Below the pieces are notes generated by a model. It was not told where the DNA came from. It was given only the letters and a program-made list of their open reading frames with translations, and searched no databases. The position numbers were made by a program, and so were the translations under genes. Of a stretch of 64,000 nucleotides of DNA, positions 1 through 9,700 are shown in pieces. Source of the stretch: Archangium lipolyticum (GTDB lineage: Bacteria; Myxococcota; Myxococcia; Myxococcales; Myxococcaceae); NCBI RefSeq assembly GCF_024623785.1, contig NZ_JANKBZ010000005.1, forward strand, positions 248,001 through 312,000, given 5' to 3'. Numbering within the stretch: position 1 is the first letter of the stretch; each line of letters starts with the position of its first letter.

Positions 1-371
1 GTCGCGGAGTTGACGTAGTGCCACAGCGAGTCCTTCACGGCAGCCGTTTGCGCCGCGGCCATTACGACGCCTAGCGCCAGCAGCGCCACGTCCACGGCCT
101 GTCCGAGCACGGGAATGCCCTGGCTGCCGATCCATGCCGTGGTCATCGTCCCCATCAGCGCCAGGCTCTCGGGAGACAACATCGCCTGCACTTCCCGCAT
201 TGCCTCGTCTGGCATACGCCCCAGGGCACGAATGAAGGCGCGGCAGAGTTTCTCAGACTTCTCCATCGTCTCGATTGGCTGGGGCCGCGCATGGCACAGC
301 CCGTCCTCCACCGAGTTGGCGAACGCGGGCGCAGCGAACAGAAGACACAGGCAACAGAGGATGATTCTCAT
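1..371 (-). CDS. Secreted protein, N-terminal part only; polymorphic-toxin-like
   Basis: This is a leftward gene whose 3' end lies outside the window, so only about 123 residues are visible. It starts at ATG 371-369 and begins with a signal peptide (MRIILCCLCLLFAAPAFA). A short region with several Cys residues and a charged helix follows. Next comes a hydrophobic stretch (SLALMGTMTTAWIGSQG...) that looks like a membrane-associated hairpin. As I recall, this arrangement is typical of the N-terminal delivery half of myxobacterial SitA5-like polymorphic toxins, which carry a variable nuclease-like C-terminus. The C-terminal effector region is not visible here, so the assignment is an inference from N-terminal style only. 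It could be another secreted myxobacterial paralogue. Confidence 0.5.
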   Translation of the reverse strand, partial: MRIILCCLCLLFAAPAFANSVEDGLCHARPQPIETMEKSEKLCRAFIRALGRMPDEAMREVQAMLSPESLALMGTMTTAWIGSQGIPVLGQAVDVALLALGVVMAAAQTAAVKDSLWHYVNSA

Positions 372-406
372 GGATGTAGTCACTGACCGGGTGCGGCGCC
401 GCGACT

Positions 407-1615
407 TCACGGTGGAACTGTCCCGGCGGGTGGAGGGTTGAAGGGCAGGTCCACGCGCGCGAGCGTGCCTCCCCCGGGCGCGGGCTCCAGGCGCAGGGTG
501 CCTCCGTGCTCGTGGACGATCTTCTGGGCGATGGGGAGCCCCAGGCCGCTGCCGCCGGGCTTGGTGCTGAAGAGTCCCCGGGTGAGGGCGGGGCCCTCGA
601 GCACCTGCGGAATCCCGCCGCCGTGGTCGCGGATGGAGACACGCACGCAGGAGGGGAGCGCCTCGAGGGAGAGGTGCACGGGCGCGGCGCCGGAGGGTGA
701 GGCCTCGGTGGCGTTCTTGAGGAGGTTGCCGAAGAGGCGGCGCAGGCCGTCCGGATCCGCGGAGAGGGTGGGCTCCGGGCCGGGTTGGAGCTCCACGGGG
801 ACGGGAGAGGTCTCCTGGTAGAGGGCACACAGCTCGGCGAGCAGGGGACGCAGGGCGACGGGCTGGAAGCGCGGCGCGGGGAGACGGGCGAAATCCGAGA
901 AGCTCCGGGTCATCCGCATGAGCAGCTCCACCTCCTCCTGCAGGAGGGAGACGGACTCGGCGATGCGGGTGGCGTCCGGCGGCCCGTCCGCGCGGGAGAG
1001 CCGCGCCAGCGCGAGCTTCATGGCGGTGAGGGGATTGCGCAGCTCATGGGCCAGCGCACGGGCCACGTCCTGCCAGGCCGCTATCTGCTCGGCGGACTTG
1101 AGGCGCTCGCGCTGGGCGGCCAGCTCGCGGCCCATGCGGTTGAACTGGACGAGGAGGAACTGGAGCTCGTCCCGGGGCGAGTCGGGGGCGGGCAGTTGGA
1201 CGGAGAGGTCTCCGCGTGCGTAGGCCCACATGCCCCGGGTGAGGGTGGAGACGGGGCGGGTGAGGGCTCGGCCGAGCAGCACGGCGGCGGCGGTGAGCAC
1301 CGCGGCCGAGACGAGCAGCAGGGCCGCGATGAGCATGGGGGTGCGGCGGACGAGGGCGCGGCGGGCGAGCTCCGCCTGGGCGAGGTTGAGGCGGGCCTCG
1401 TCGAGCGCGGCCTGGGAGTGGCCCTCCCGGGCGAGCCCGGCGGAGAGCTCGTCGAGCACCTGCTCCACGGGCGCCAGGGACACGGAGAGCAGCTCCTGGA
1501 GCGCCTGCCGGGCGAGGAAGCCGAGCAGCACGAGCGGCACCAGCCCCGTGACGAGCATCACGGCGAGGAGCCGGCGGCGGAAGCGGGTGGGGGGCGGGGG
1601 CAGGTCGGGAGGCAT
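407..1615 (-). CDS. Membrane sensor histidine kinase (HAMP)
   Basis: A 402-residue sensor kinase. Transmembrane segments lie near residues 17-35 and 93-115, with a short extracytoplasmic loop between them. A HAMP linker (about 116-170) follows, then HisKA with the phosphoacceptor His190 in AHELRNPLTAMK. The ATPase domain has an N box (LFGNLLKNATEAS), a G1 box (DHGGGIPQV) and a G2 box (GSGLGLPIAQKIV). The ATG at 1615 places the proline-rich N-terminus just before TM1. A longer reading to 1726 would run into the divergent gene starting at 1696 and adds poorly organised residues. No response regulator is adjacent, so it is an orphan kinase. The HAMP plus NtrY-like kinase core suggests a partner of the NtrC type, which is inference. 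Confidence 0.85.
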   Translation of the reverse strand: MPPDLPPPPTRFRRRLLAVMLVTGLVPLVLLGFLARQALQELLSVSLAPVEQVLDELSAGLAREGHSQAALDEARLNLAQAELARRALVRRTPMLIAALLLVSAAVLTAAAVLLGRALTRPVSTLTRGMWAYARGDLSVQLPAPDSPRDELQFLLVQFNRMGRELAAQRERLKSAEQIAAWQDVARALAHELRNPLTAMKLALARLSRADGPPDATRIAESVSLLQEEVELLMRMTRSFSDFARLPAPRFQPVALRPLLAELCALYQETSPVPVELQPGPEPTLSADPDGLRRLFGNLLKNATEASPSGAAPVHLSLEALPSCVRVSIRDHGGGIPQVLEGPALTRGLFSTKPGGSGLGLPIAQKIVHEHGGTLRLEPAPGGGTLARVDLPFNPPPAGTVPP

Positions 1616-1695
1616 CGGCGGGGCGATGTTGGGGCCGCGCGCCGTCTCCTTCCAGCTTTGGAACGGGATCCAATGGGCTGATACCCTCCGGGGAG

Positions 1696-2844
1696 ATGTC
1701 CCGTCTTCTCGCTCCCTCCCAGGCATGGCTCTTCGGCCGAGGCGTGGACCTCGCCGTCTTCGCGGGCAGCGCGCTCGTCTCGGTGGCGCTCCTGCTCGCC
1801 GCGCCCGCGCTGGGCGCCGTGGGGGAGACGCCTCTCTGGGCCTGGGTGCTGCTCGTCGTCGGCGTCGACGTGGCCCACGTGTGGTCCACCCTGTTCCGCA
1901 CCTACCTCGATGGGGACGAGCTGCGGCTCCGGCCCGGCCTCTACGTCGCGGCCCCGCTCGTGGCGTACCTGCTGGGTGTCCTCGCGTACTCCATCTCCCC
2001 GGGCGTCTTCTGGAGTCTCTTCGCGTACACCGCGCTCTTCCACTTCGTCCGCCAGCAGTACGGCTGGGTGGCCCTCTACGATCGCAAGGCTCGTGTCTCC
2101 AGCACCGAGCGCGCCCTCGACGCCGCCGCCATCTACGCCGCCACCCTCGGCCCCGTCGTCTGGTGGCACGCCCACCTGCCTCGCGACTTCTGGTGGTTCG
2201 TGGAGAACGACTTCCTCTCTGGCCTCCCGGAGTGGGTGGGCACCGCGGCCCTCGCCGTCCACGGGCTCGTGCTCGTGGCGTGGGCGGGTTTCCAGGTGTC
2301 GCGCGTCGTGCGCGGCGAGGGGCTCCAGGCCGGCAAGGTGCTGCTCGTGCTCGCCACCTGGGTGACGTGGTTCGGTGGCATCGTGCTCGCCCGGGACGAC
2401 TTCGGCTTCACCGTGACGAACGTGTTGCTGCACGGCGTGCCCTACTTCGCGCTCCTCTTCCGCTACACGCGCGGGCGGCTCGCCGAGGGTGGCCAGGGGT
2501 GGCTCGGAACCGTGATGCGCGCGGGCCTGCCCGGCTTCCTCCTGGTGCTGTTCGCGCTCGCCCTGGGCGAGGAGCTCCTCTGGGACAGGCTCGTCTGGCA
2601 CGAGCGCCCCCTCCTCTTCGGCGAGAGCGGCGGGTGGGTGCTGCCCGCGGACGTGCTGACGCTCGTGGTCCCCCTGCTCGCTCTGCCCCAGGCCACGCAC
2701 TACCTGCTGGATGCGTTCATCTGGAAACCGAGCCGGGATTCGACGCTCCTCTCCCGGCTCGGGTGGACACGCCACGCCGGAGATGGTTCTCCACAAGGCA
2801 TCACCCTCGATTCAAGGGTGGTCATACCCGGAGTGCGTGATTAA
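1696..2844 (+). CDS. Polytopic membrane protein of unknown function
   Basis: A 382-residue integral membrane protein with about nine hydrophobic segments, starting at ATG 1696 and divergent from the kinase that starts at 1615. Polar or aromatic residues stand out inside the membrane regions: ALFHFVRQQYGWVALYD (about 115-131), DVAHVWSTLFRTYLD (about 59-73) and ALPQATHYLLDAFIWK near the C-terminus. Several His residues sit at equivalent membrane-edge positions, which could bind metal or haem, but I recognise no characterised family. The stop codon lies 13 nt before the trehalose synthase start on the same strand, so the two are probably co-transcribed. Function is unknown. Confidence 0.75.
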   Translation: MSRLLAPSQAWLFGRGVDLAVFAGSALVSVALLLAAPALGAVGETPLWAWVLLVVGVDVAHVWSTLFRTYLDGDELRLRPGLYVAAPLVAYLLGVLAYSISPGVFWSLFAYTALFHFVRQQYGWVALYDRKARVSSTERALDAAAIYAATLGPVVWWHAHLPRDFWWFVENDFLSGLPEWVGTAALAVHGLVLVAWAGFQVSRVVRGEGLQAGKVLLVLATWVTWFGGIVLARDDFGFTVTNVLLHGVPYFALLFRYTRGRLAEGGQGWLGTVMRAGLPGFLLVLFALALGEELLWDRLVWHERPLLFGESGGWVLPADVLTLVVPLLALPQATHYLLDAFIWKPSRDSTLLSRLGWTRHAGDGSPQGITLDSRVVIPGVRD

Positions 2845-2857
2845 GCGTCTGGGACGT

Positions 2858-5029
2858 ATGTCCAGACTCCTGCTCGTTTCCAATCGGCTCCCCGTCACCG
2901 TCAAGGCGGACAGGGATGGTGTCTCCGTGGTTCGCAGCGCCGGAGGGCTCGCCACGGGCCTGCGCGGCCCGCATGAGCGCTCGGGGGGCGTCTGGATTGG
3001 CTGGCCCGGGGATGTGTCGCGGCTCACCGCGGAGCAGCGCGCGGCCGTGGACGCCAGGCTCGCCGATCTGCGCTGCGTGCCCCTCCACCTGAGCGCCAGC
3101 GAGGTCAGCCGCTTCTACGAGGGCTACTCCAACCGCGTCCTCTGGCCGCTGTGCCACTACCTCATCGACCGGGTTCCCAATCAGGATCGTGACTGGGACG
3201 TCTACCGCCGGGTGAACGAGCGCTTCGCCGACCTGGTGGCACGTCACTACCAGCCGGGGGACACCATCTGGGTGCACGACTACCAGCTCATGCTGGTGCC
3301 GGCCTTCCTGAGGGCGCGGCTGCCCCAGGCGCGCATCGGCTTCTTCCACCACATTCCCTTCCCCTCGAGTGAGATCTTCCGCACCCTCCCGCATCGCGCC
3401 GAGCTGGTGCGCGGCCTGTTGGGCGCGGACCTCATCGGCTTCCACACGCTCACCTACGTGCGCCACTTCGCCAGCACCCTCATGCGGCTGCTGGGCCTGG
3501 AGACGGTGGTGGACCGGGTGTCCTACGAGGGGCGCGAGGTGCGGCTGGGCGCCTTCCCCATGGGCATCGACGCGCAGTCCTTCGAGAACCTCGCCAATGA
3601 CCCGGGGGTGCTCGAGGACGTGCGCCAGCACCGGGAGAAGAGCGCGGGCCAGCGGCTGGTGCTGGGCGTGGACCGGCTGGACTACACCAAGGGGATTCCC
3701 CGGAGGCTGCTGGCGGTGCAGCGTCTGCTGGAGCGCGAGCCCGCGTGGCGCAACCGGCTGCGCTTCGTCCAGGTGGCGGTGCCCAGCCGCACGGCGGTGT
3801 CGGACTACGCCACCTACCGCGAGAAGGTGGACGAGCTGGTGGGGCGCATCAACGGCCTCTATGGCGGTGTCCACAACGTGCCCGTGCACTACCTCTACCG
3901 CTCCTTCAACGAGAAGCAGCTCGCGGCCCTCTACCGCGCCGCGGACGTGATGCTCGTCACCCCCATCCGTGACGGGATGAACCTGGTGGCCAAGGAGTTC
4001 TGCGCCGCGCGTCCGGACGAGGACGGCGTGCTGGTCCTCAGTGAGTTCGCCGGCGCCGCGGACGAGATGGCGGACGCCTTGCTGGTGAACCCCTTCGACG
4101 TGGACGGCATGGCGGACGCGCTGGAGGCCGCGCTGGAGATGCCGGAGGAGGAGCGGCGCTCGCGCATGCGGACTCTGCGGGCCCGGGTGAAGGAGTACGA
4201 CGTGCACTGGTGGGTGCGCTCCTTCCTGGACACGCTCGAGGCCGTGCCCCTTCCTCCTCCACGCGCCCAGCCGGAGGGAGCGGAGGCGGCGCTCGCCCGG
4301 ATGCGCGAGGCCCGCAACCTGCTGCTCCTCATCGACTACGACGGCACGCTCGTGCCCTTCGCTCCCAAGCCGGAGCTGGCCACGCCGGACGCGGAGCTGT
4401 TGGACCTGTTGCGGCGGCTCGCCACCCGCGCTGGCACCCGGGTGCACATCGTCAGTGGACGGCCCCGGGAGACGCTGGAGACGTGGTTCGGCGAGCTGCC
4501 GGTGGGCCTGCACTCGGAGCACGGCCTGTGGTCCCGCGCCGCGCCCGGCCAGCCCTGGACGGCCCTGGAGGGAGTGAACACCGATTGGAAGAGCCTGGTG
4601 CGTCCGGTGCTCGAGTCCTTCGTCGCGCGCGTGCCCGGCGCCTTCGTGGAGGAGAAGTCGGCGTCGCTCGCCTGGCACTACCGGCAGGTGGACCGGGTGT
4701 TCGGCGCCCGGCAGGCGCGGGAGCTGCGCCTGCACCTCGGCGAGGTGTTCGCCCATGGTCCGCTGGAGGTGCTGCCCGGCGACATGGTGGTGGAGGTCCG
4801 TGCGCGTGGGGTGAACAAGGGCCGCGTGGTGGGGCCGGTCACCGACGGCATGGCCCCCGGCTCGCTGGTGGTGGCCATCGGCGATGACCGCACGGACGAG
4901 GACCTCTTCGCCGCGCTGCCGGTGGGGGGGATCGCCATCCATGCCGGTGGCAAGGACACGCGTGCCGGCTACCGGGTGAAGGGATCGGCCGAGGTGCGTC
5001 AGTTGCTCTCCACGCTGCTGGTGGGCTGA
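2858..5029 (+). CDS. Bifunctional trehalose-6-phosphate synthase/phosphatase
   Basis: A 723-residue fusion of OtsA and OtsB that makes trehalose from UDP-glucose and glucose-6-phosphate and then dephosphorylates the product. The GT20 synthase half (about 1-470) shows the N-terminal [24 protein letters not shown] (about 138-148), [14 protein letters not shown] (about 162-175), [11 protein letters not shown], and the nucleotide-sugar site [11 protein letters not shown]. The phosphatase half (about 480-723) is a HAD domain with DYDGT (Asp493/Asp495) and GDDRTDED (Asp676). ATG 2858 is chosen because it starts exactly at the conserved [12 protein letters not shown]. Upstream in-frame codons overlap the preceding gene. 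Trehalose is a known osmo- and spore-protectant in myxobacteria. The 3' end overlaps the convergent kinase gene by 31 bp. Confidence 0.93.
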   Translation: MSRLLLVSNRLPVTVKADRDGVSVVRSAGGLATGLRGPHERSGGVWIGWPGDVSRLTAEQRAAVDARLADLRCVPLHLSASEVSRFYEGYSNRVLWPLCHYLIDRVPNQDRDWDVYRRVNERFADLVARHYQPGDTIWVHDYQLMLVPAFLRARLPQARIGFFHHIPFPSSEIFRTLPHRAELVRGLLGADLIGFHTLTYVRHFASTLMRLLGLETVVDRVSYEGREVRLGAFPMGIDAQSFENLANDPGVLEDVRQHREKSAGQRLVLGVDRLDYTKGIPRRLLAVQRLLEREPAWRNRLRFVQVAVPSRTAVSDYATYREKVDELVGRINGLYGGVHNVPVHYLYRSFNEKQLAALYRAADVMLVTPIRDGMNLVAKEFCAARPDEDGVLVLSEFAGAADEMADALLVNPFDVDGMADALEAALEMPEEERRSRMRTLRARVKEYDVHWWVRSFLDTLEAVPLPPPRAQPEGAEAALARMREARNLLLLIDYDGTLVPFAPKPELATPDAELLDLLRRLATRAGTRVHIVSGRPRETLETWFGELPVGLHSEHGLWSRAAPGQPWTALEGVNTDWKSLVRPVLESFVARVPGAFVEEKSASLAWHYRQVDRVFGARQARELRLHLGEVFAHGPLEVLPGDMVVEVRARGVNKGRVVGPVTDGMAPGSLVVAIGDDRTDEDLFAALPVGGIAIHAGGKDTRAGYRVKGSAEVRQLLSTLLVG

Positions 5030-6696
5030 TGCTCCATGGCGCCCTCGGCGACTGGCAGGGAGATGCGGAAGGTGGTGCCCCGGCCCACCTCGCTCTCCAC
5101 GGTGATGTCCCCGCCGAATGACGTGATGATGCCGTGGCACACCGACAGCCCCAACCCCGTGCCCACGCCGACCGGCTTGGTGGTGAAGAACGGCTCGAAG
5201 ATGCGCCCCAGGTTCTCCGCGGGGATGCCGCACCCGGTGTCGCTCACCTCCAACAGGACGCGGCCGGGGGCGCTCTGCCTCGCCGTCACGCGGATCTCGT
5301 TCTGCTCCACCCGGCCCGGCTCGATGGCGTGCGCCGCGTTGATGAGCAGGTTGAGGAGCACCTGGCTCAGGCGCGCCCCGTTGCCGCGCACCGGCGGCAC
5401 GCCCTCGCAGTCCTCGACGAGGCGCGCGCGGTGGCGGATCTCATGGGCGGCCATCTTCCCCGCACTGCGCACCACCGTGCCCAGGTCCACCGGACCGTGG
5501 ACGGCGTTGTCCGGGCGGGAGAGCACCTTGAGATCCTGCGCGATGAGCCGCACCCGCTCGGCGCCCTCGCACGCCTCGCCGATGGCCGAGATCAGCTCCC
5601 GCCGCTCGTCGTCCGAGGGCAGGCGCTCCATCCGCTGGAGCTCGTCCTGGACGTAGCGCAGGTTGCCGAGGATGAAGGCCAGCGGGTTGTTGATTTCATG
5701 GCCCACGCCCGCCGCGAGCCGGCCCACGGTGGCGAGCCGGTCCGCGAAGAGGAGCTGCTCTTGCGTCTCCTGGAGACGCCGCAGGCTGTCCTGTAGCTCC
5801 GTGGTGCGCGCGCGCACCGTCTCCTCCAGCAGGGCGTTGTAGCGGCGGAACTCGCGCTCGGAGGCCTCGGCCTCGGCCCGCACCAGTTGTTGCTTCTCGC
5901 GCAGCAGGTCGCGCAGCTCGACGGCCATCCGGTTGAAGGCCCGCGCCAGCGTGGCGAGCTCGTCGCCGCCCTTCGCGGGCAGCTCGTGGTCGAAGTTCCC
6001 GTGCCCGATGCGCTCCGCGCCCGTGAGCAGCTCGCGCAGGGAGCGCTGCATCGGTTCGATGATGGCGAAGGCGAGCCCGAGCACCAGCACCAGCGCCAGC
6101 GCGGGGATGAGGCTCGACAACTGGCGGGTGATCAACGCGCGCTCGTCCCAGTCCCGCCGGAGCAACTCCATCTGGGCACGCTCCTTCTGGATGGCGGCCG
6201 TGAGGGGCTGTCCCAGCTCCCGCTCGAAGTCCTGGAGCAGGTCCCACCACGCCTCGGGCGAGATGGGTGTCCCCGCCTCCACCGCGCGCGCGAGCTCCTC
6301 CGCCCGCCTCACCCAGCGATGCTGGGCATCATGGAGCCAGACGAGCTGCTCGTGGTACTGCTCCTCCCGGGCCCGCTTGTCCTCCACCGGGGAGACTTGC
6401 AGCTCCAGGCGCTCGAGTGCCTCGAGCCGCGCGAAGTTCTCGTCCATGCGCGCGTCCTGCTCGCGCAGGATGCGCGTGATGTTCACCCCGTCGCGCTGCG
6501 CGTGTCTCAGGGCCTCCAGGAAGGGCTGGGTGCTCACGTGCATCCGGCCGTAGATGTCGATCTGATCCTGGTTGAGGCTCAGGTACTGGCGGGAGCGCAC
6601 GCCCCGCCGGGTCCCATTGAAGCTCACCACTCCCATTGCGAAGACGAGGCCGATGGACACCATCGCGAACAGCCACACCTTCGAGCGCATCGTCAT
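4999..6696 (-). CDS. Membrane sensor histidine kinase with coiled coil
   Basis: A 565-residue kinase. TM1 (about 5-28) and TM2 (about 195-214) bracket a helical periplasmic sensor of about 165 residues of four-helix-bundle type. A HAMP domain and a long coiled coil containing RRYNALLEETVR follow. HisKA has His333 (GVGHEINNPLAFILGNLRY), and the ATPase domain has SDTGCGIP and GTGLGLSVCHGI. Start ATG 6696 puts TM1 at the N-terminus. It follows the DUF3857 gene by 71 nt on the same strand, but a hairpin-T tract terminator lies between them. Its kinase core is closely similar to the soluble kinase at 12717-13670, so the two are paralogues. No regulator gene is adjacent. Confidence 0.87.
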   Translation of the reverse strand: MTMRSKVWLFAMVSIGLVFAMGVVSFNGTRRGVRSRQYLSLNQDQIDIYGRMHVSTQPFLEALRHAQRDGVNITRILREQDARMDENFARLEALERLELQVSPVEDKRAREEQYHEQLVWLHDAQHRWVRRAEELARAVEAGTPISPEAWWDLLQDFERELGQPLTAAIQKERAQMELLRRDWDERALITRQLSSLIPALALVLVLGLAFAIIEPMQRSLRELLTGAERIGHGNFDHELPAKGGDELATLARAFNRMAVELRDLLREKQQLVRAEAEASEREFRRYNALLEETVRARTTELQDSLRRLQETQEQLLFADRLATVGRLAAGVGHEINNPLAFILGNLRYVQDELQRMERLPSDDERRELISAIGEACEGAERVRLIAQDLKVLSRPDNAVHGPVDLGTVVRSAGKMAAHEIRHRARLVEDCEGVPPVRGNGARLSQVLLNLLINAAHAIEPGRVEQNEIRVTARQSAPGRVLLEVSDTGCGIPAENLGRIFEPFFTTKPVGVGTGLGLSVCHGIITSFGGDITVESEVGRGTTFRISLPVAEGAMEHQPTSSVESN

Positions 6697-6744
6697 CACG
6701 GACCCCCGCTTGCCCAATAGCGAGGATATCTCGTGAATTCCTGG

Positions 6745-6769
6745 AAAAGAGCCGGGGGCCCCCCGGCTC
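6745..6769 (-). terminator. Intrinsic terminator after the DUF3857 gene
   Basis: Read leftward, a perfect GC-rich inverted repeat (GAGCCGGGGG / CCCCCGGCTC) is followed directly by TTTT. It overlaps the stop codon of the DUF3857-transglutaminase gene and should end its transcript before the kinase start at 6696. Confidence 0.7.
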
Positions 6770-9700
6770 AACGTTCAGCGGTGGGCGAAGCGGGGCCCCG
6801 GAGGGTGACCTTGCGGGCGAACCCCTGGTCAACCCGGTTGAGGAAGGAGCGGAAGGCCGCGTAGTCGTCCGCCTTCACGCGGGCGGCGGTGAGGGCCACC
6901 TCGCCCTCGCAGATGAGCTGGTTGCCCTCCTGCCTGTAGGTGAGGCGCACCCGGCCGAAGGGGGTCTCCTCCTGCTGGTTGGGCGGCAGCTCGGCCACGG
7001 AGTAGCCCTGGGGCAGCGTGTAGCGGAAGGCGAAGTGGTTCACCCAGGGGCCGCTCATCATCAGGTCGAAGCGGCGCTCGGCGAGTGAGGCATAGGACTG
7101 GGTGTAGGCGCGGCCGGTGCCGAAGGGGAGGAAGCGCAGGTGGCCGGGGGCGGCCTCGGCGAAGCGGGGGATGGCCATCTTGAAGTCCACCTGCACGTCG
7201 TCATCCAGGCGCGTGGTGTCGTTGAGCTTCACGTCCTGGACGGTGAGGCCGGGGAAGCTCTGGGCCCAGGCGCGCTCGAAGGTGGACTTGCGCGAGGCCA
7301 CGGAGCGGTAGGCGCGGCGGTAGTCGGGCGCCATCTGCCCGCCCACGGTGGAGGCGCCAGACACCTCGGCGCTGCCGTCCGGCCTGAGGGCCAGGTTCAT
7401 GGTGAGGCGGGTGGCGTTGTCCTCGGGGCGGGCCTCGGGGGTGGTGAGGAAGGTGGCCTTGCCGCCCGGCTCCACCACCAGCACGTTGGCCAGGCGGTCC
7501 GCGCTGGGCAGCTCGCGTGCGCCGTGGAACTCGGCGGTGCCGTCCAGGTACAGGTCATACCTGGGCACGTAGACGATGGCGTGGTTGAAGGCCGCGAGGC
7601 TGGCGGGCTCCCCGTCGATGGCGCCCAGGTTGCGCATGCGCAGCAGCACCAGGCGGCTGTCCACGCCGGCCACCTTCAGCATGGCGTGGATGAGGCTCGC
7701 CTTGTCCTTGCAGTCACCGAAGCGGCGCGACAGCACCCGGTCCACCCGGTAGGGCTTGAAGCCGTGGATGCCGAACTCGAGCGCCACGTAGCGCGTGTTC
7801 GTCACCACGAAGTTGTAGATGGCGCGCACCACCGCTTGCTGGTCCTTGCGGTCCACGCCCTGGAGGACGGTGTCCGTGGTGCGGCGCAGCTCGTCGTTGG
7901 GGGTGAGCTGGTCGCGCACGAGGCCCCACCAGTAGCGGCCCACCTCGTCCCAGGTGCGATAGGTGGAGATGTGGAGGCTGGCGGCGACCTCGGCCCAGCC
8001 GGGCATGCCGGGCTCCGGCACCACCTTGGCCACGTGCTTCGCGCCCCAGCGGTAGAGGACGCGGCCGGAGTCCACGTCCTCGCGGGCGTGCGTCACCCCG
8101 GGCAGCTTCTTCTCGTTCCAATAGAGGGGCCGCTCCTTGGGCATGTCCACGAGGAACTGGTAGCGCACCTTCGGGTAGGTGCTCTGGATGCTCTCCACAT
8201 CACCCCAGTAGTCGGACAGGAGGTTCTCCTGGGCGGTGTCGTCCAGGCGGTACTGGAGCTCCAGCACGTCCCCGGGGGCGAGCGCGGGGAAGGAGAGCAC
8301 CTTGGCGCGGGAGTCGTAATACATGCCCGTCCAGGGCTCGTTCATGTTGCGGTCGCTCTCGCCGTAGCTGTCCACCACGGAGCCATCCGGCTTGGTGATG
8401 CGGGCGCGGAGGATGCGCACCTCCTGGCGGTCTGGCGAGTAGGTGATGGGATAGGAGCGGAAGGCGTCCACGCCGCGGGCGTTGAGCACCTTCACGGCGA
8501 ACTGCTGAAGCCGGCCGGACAGGCCGCTCTTCTGCACGCGCACGTAGGTGGTGTCCACGAGGAAGACGGCGTCCTCGTTGGTGTAGCCCTCGGCCTCCTT
8601 CAGGAGGTCCTTGAAGTCCGTGAGGTACTGGGTGCCGGCGCTGGCGGACTCACCCTTGAGGGTGCGCACGGCTTCCTTGAGGGCGGGGTTCTGCGGGCGC
8701 AGCGCCAGCGAGCGCTCGAAGGCGGCCAGGGCCTCCTCGTGGCGGCCGGCGGTGAGCAGGGCGCGGCCCTCGCGCTCGTACACCTCGGGCTCGTCCGGGG
8801 AGAGGGCGCGGGCCTCGGCGAACCAGGCGGTGGCCGCGTCGGGCTGGCCATTGGCGGCGCGCAGCTCGGCGAGCTTGAGGCGGGTGGAGTTGTCGAAGGG
8901 GTCCAACGCGAGCATCTGGGTGTACTCGCGCGCGGCGGCCTCCACCTGGCCCATGTCCGCCAGGAGCAGGGCGAGCATTGCGCGGCTGGAGCGGTCGTCA
9001 TGGCGCAGCGCGAGCGCCACGCGCAGGCGGGCCACCGCGTCCTGCGGGCGGTCCAGCATGCGGGCGGAGCTGGCGGCGGAGCGCACCACGCGGGGGATGC
9101 GCGGCAGGCGCTGGAGGGCCTCCTCCACCATCATGTGCGCGCGGGCGGACTCGCCGAGCACCTCGTGGGCGCGAGCCAGCGTGAGGCGGGCGGCGGCGGA
9201 GTCGGGGGCGAGCTCCACCACGGGCTTGAGCAGCTCGATGGCGCGCTCGGGGTGGCCGCGCTCCAGCTCGTGCTCGGCGAGGGCCACGCGGGCCAGGACG
9301 GAGGTGGGGTCGGCGCGGAAGGCGGCCTCGAGGAAGCGGCGGCGCAGGTTGAGGTCGTCGCGGTGGGCGCTGGCGGCCAGCAGTTGCAGCCGCACGTCCT
9401 GGGGGGCGGCGGAGGCGGCGCGGTCGGCCTCGACGGTGGAGGTGTGCTCGCGCTCGTCGAAGGCGCGGAAGAAGTCGAGCACGGTGGCGTACTCACCGCG
9501 CAGCTGCGCGTCCTGGGGTGCTTTGGCCACCGCGTCCTTCATGGCGGAGGTGACGGTGGGCAGCACCTGGGGCGCGGCGGAGGGGCCCTTGGTGAGGGCG
9601 GGGAGGGGGGAGGGCAGGGTGGCGCGGATGCGGGCGGGAGGGTCGCGGCGCAGGAAGAAGCCGAGCGGGCCCGTGTCCTGGCACACCTTGAGGAGGACGC

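Noticed and set aside
785-1681. Long rightward frame across the first histidine kinase
   Set aside because: It is the Gly/Glu/Arg-rich antisense reading of a clear kinase gene; kinase motifs on the other strand settle the direction.
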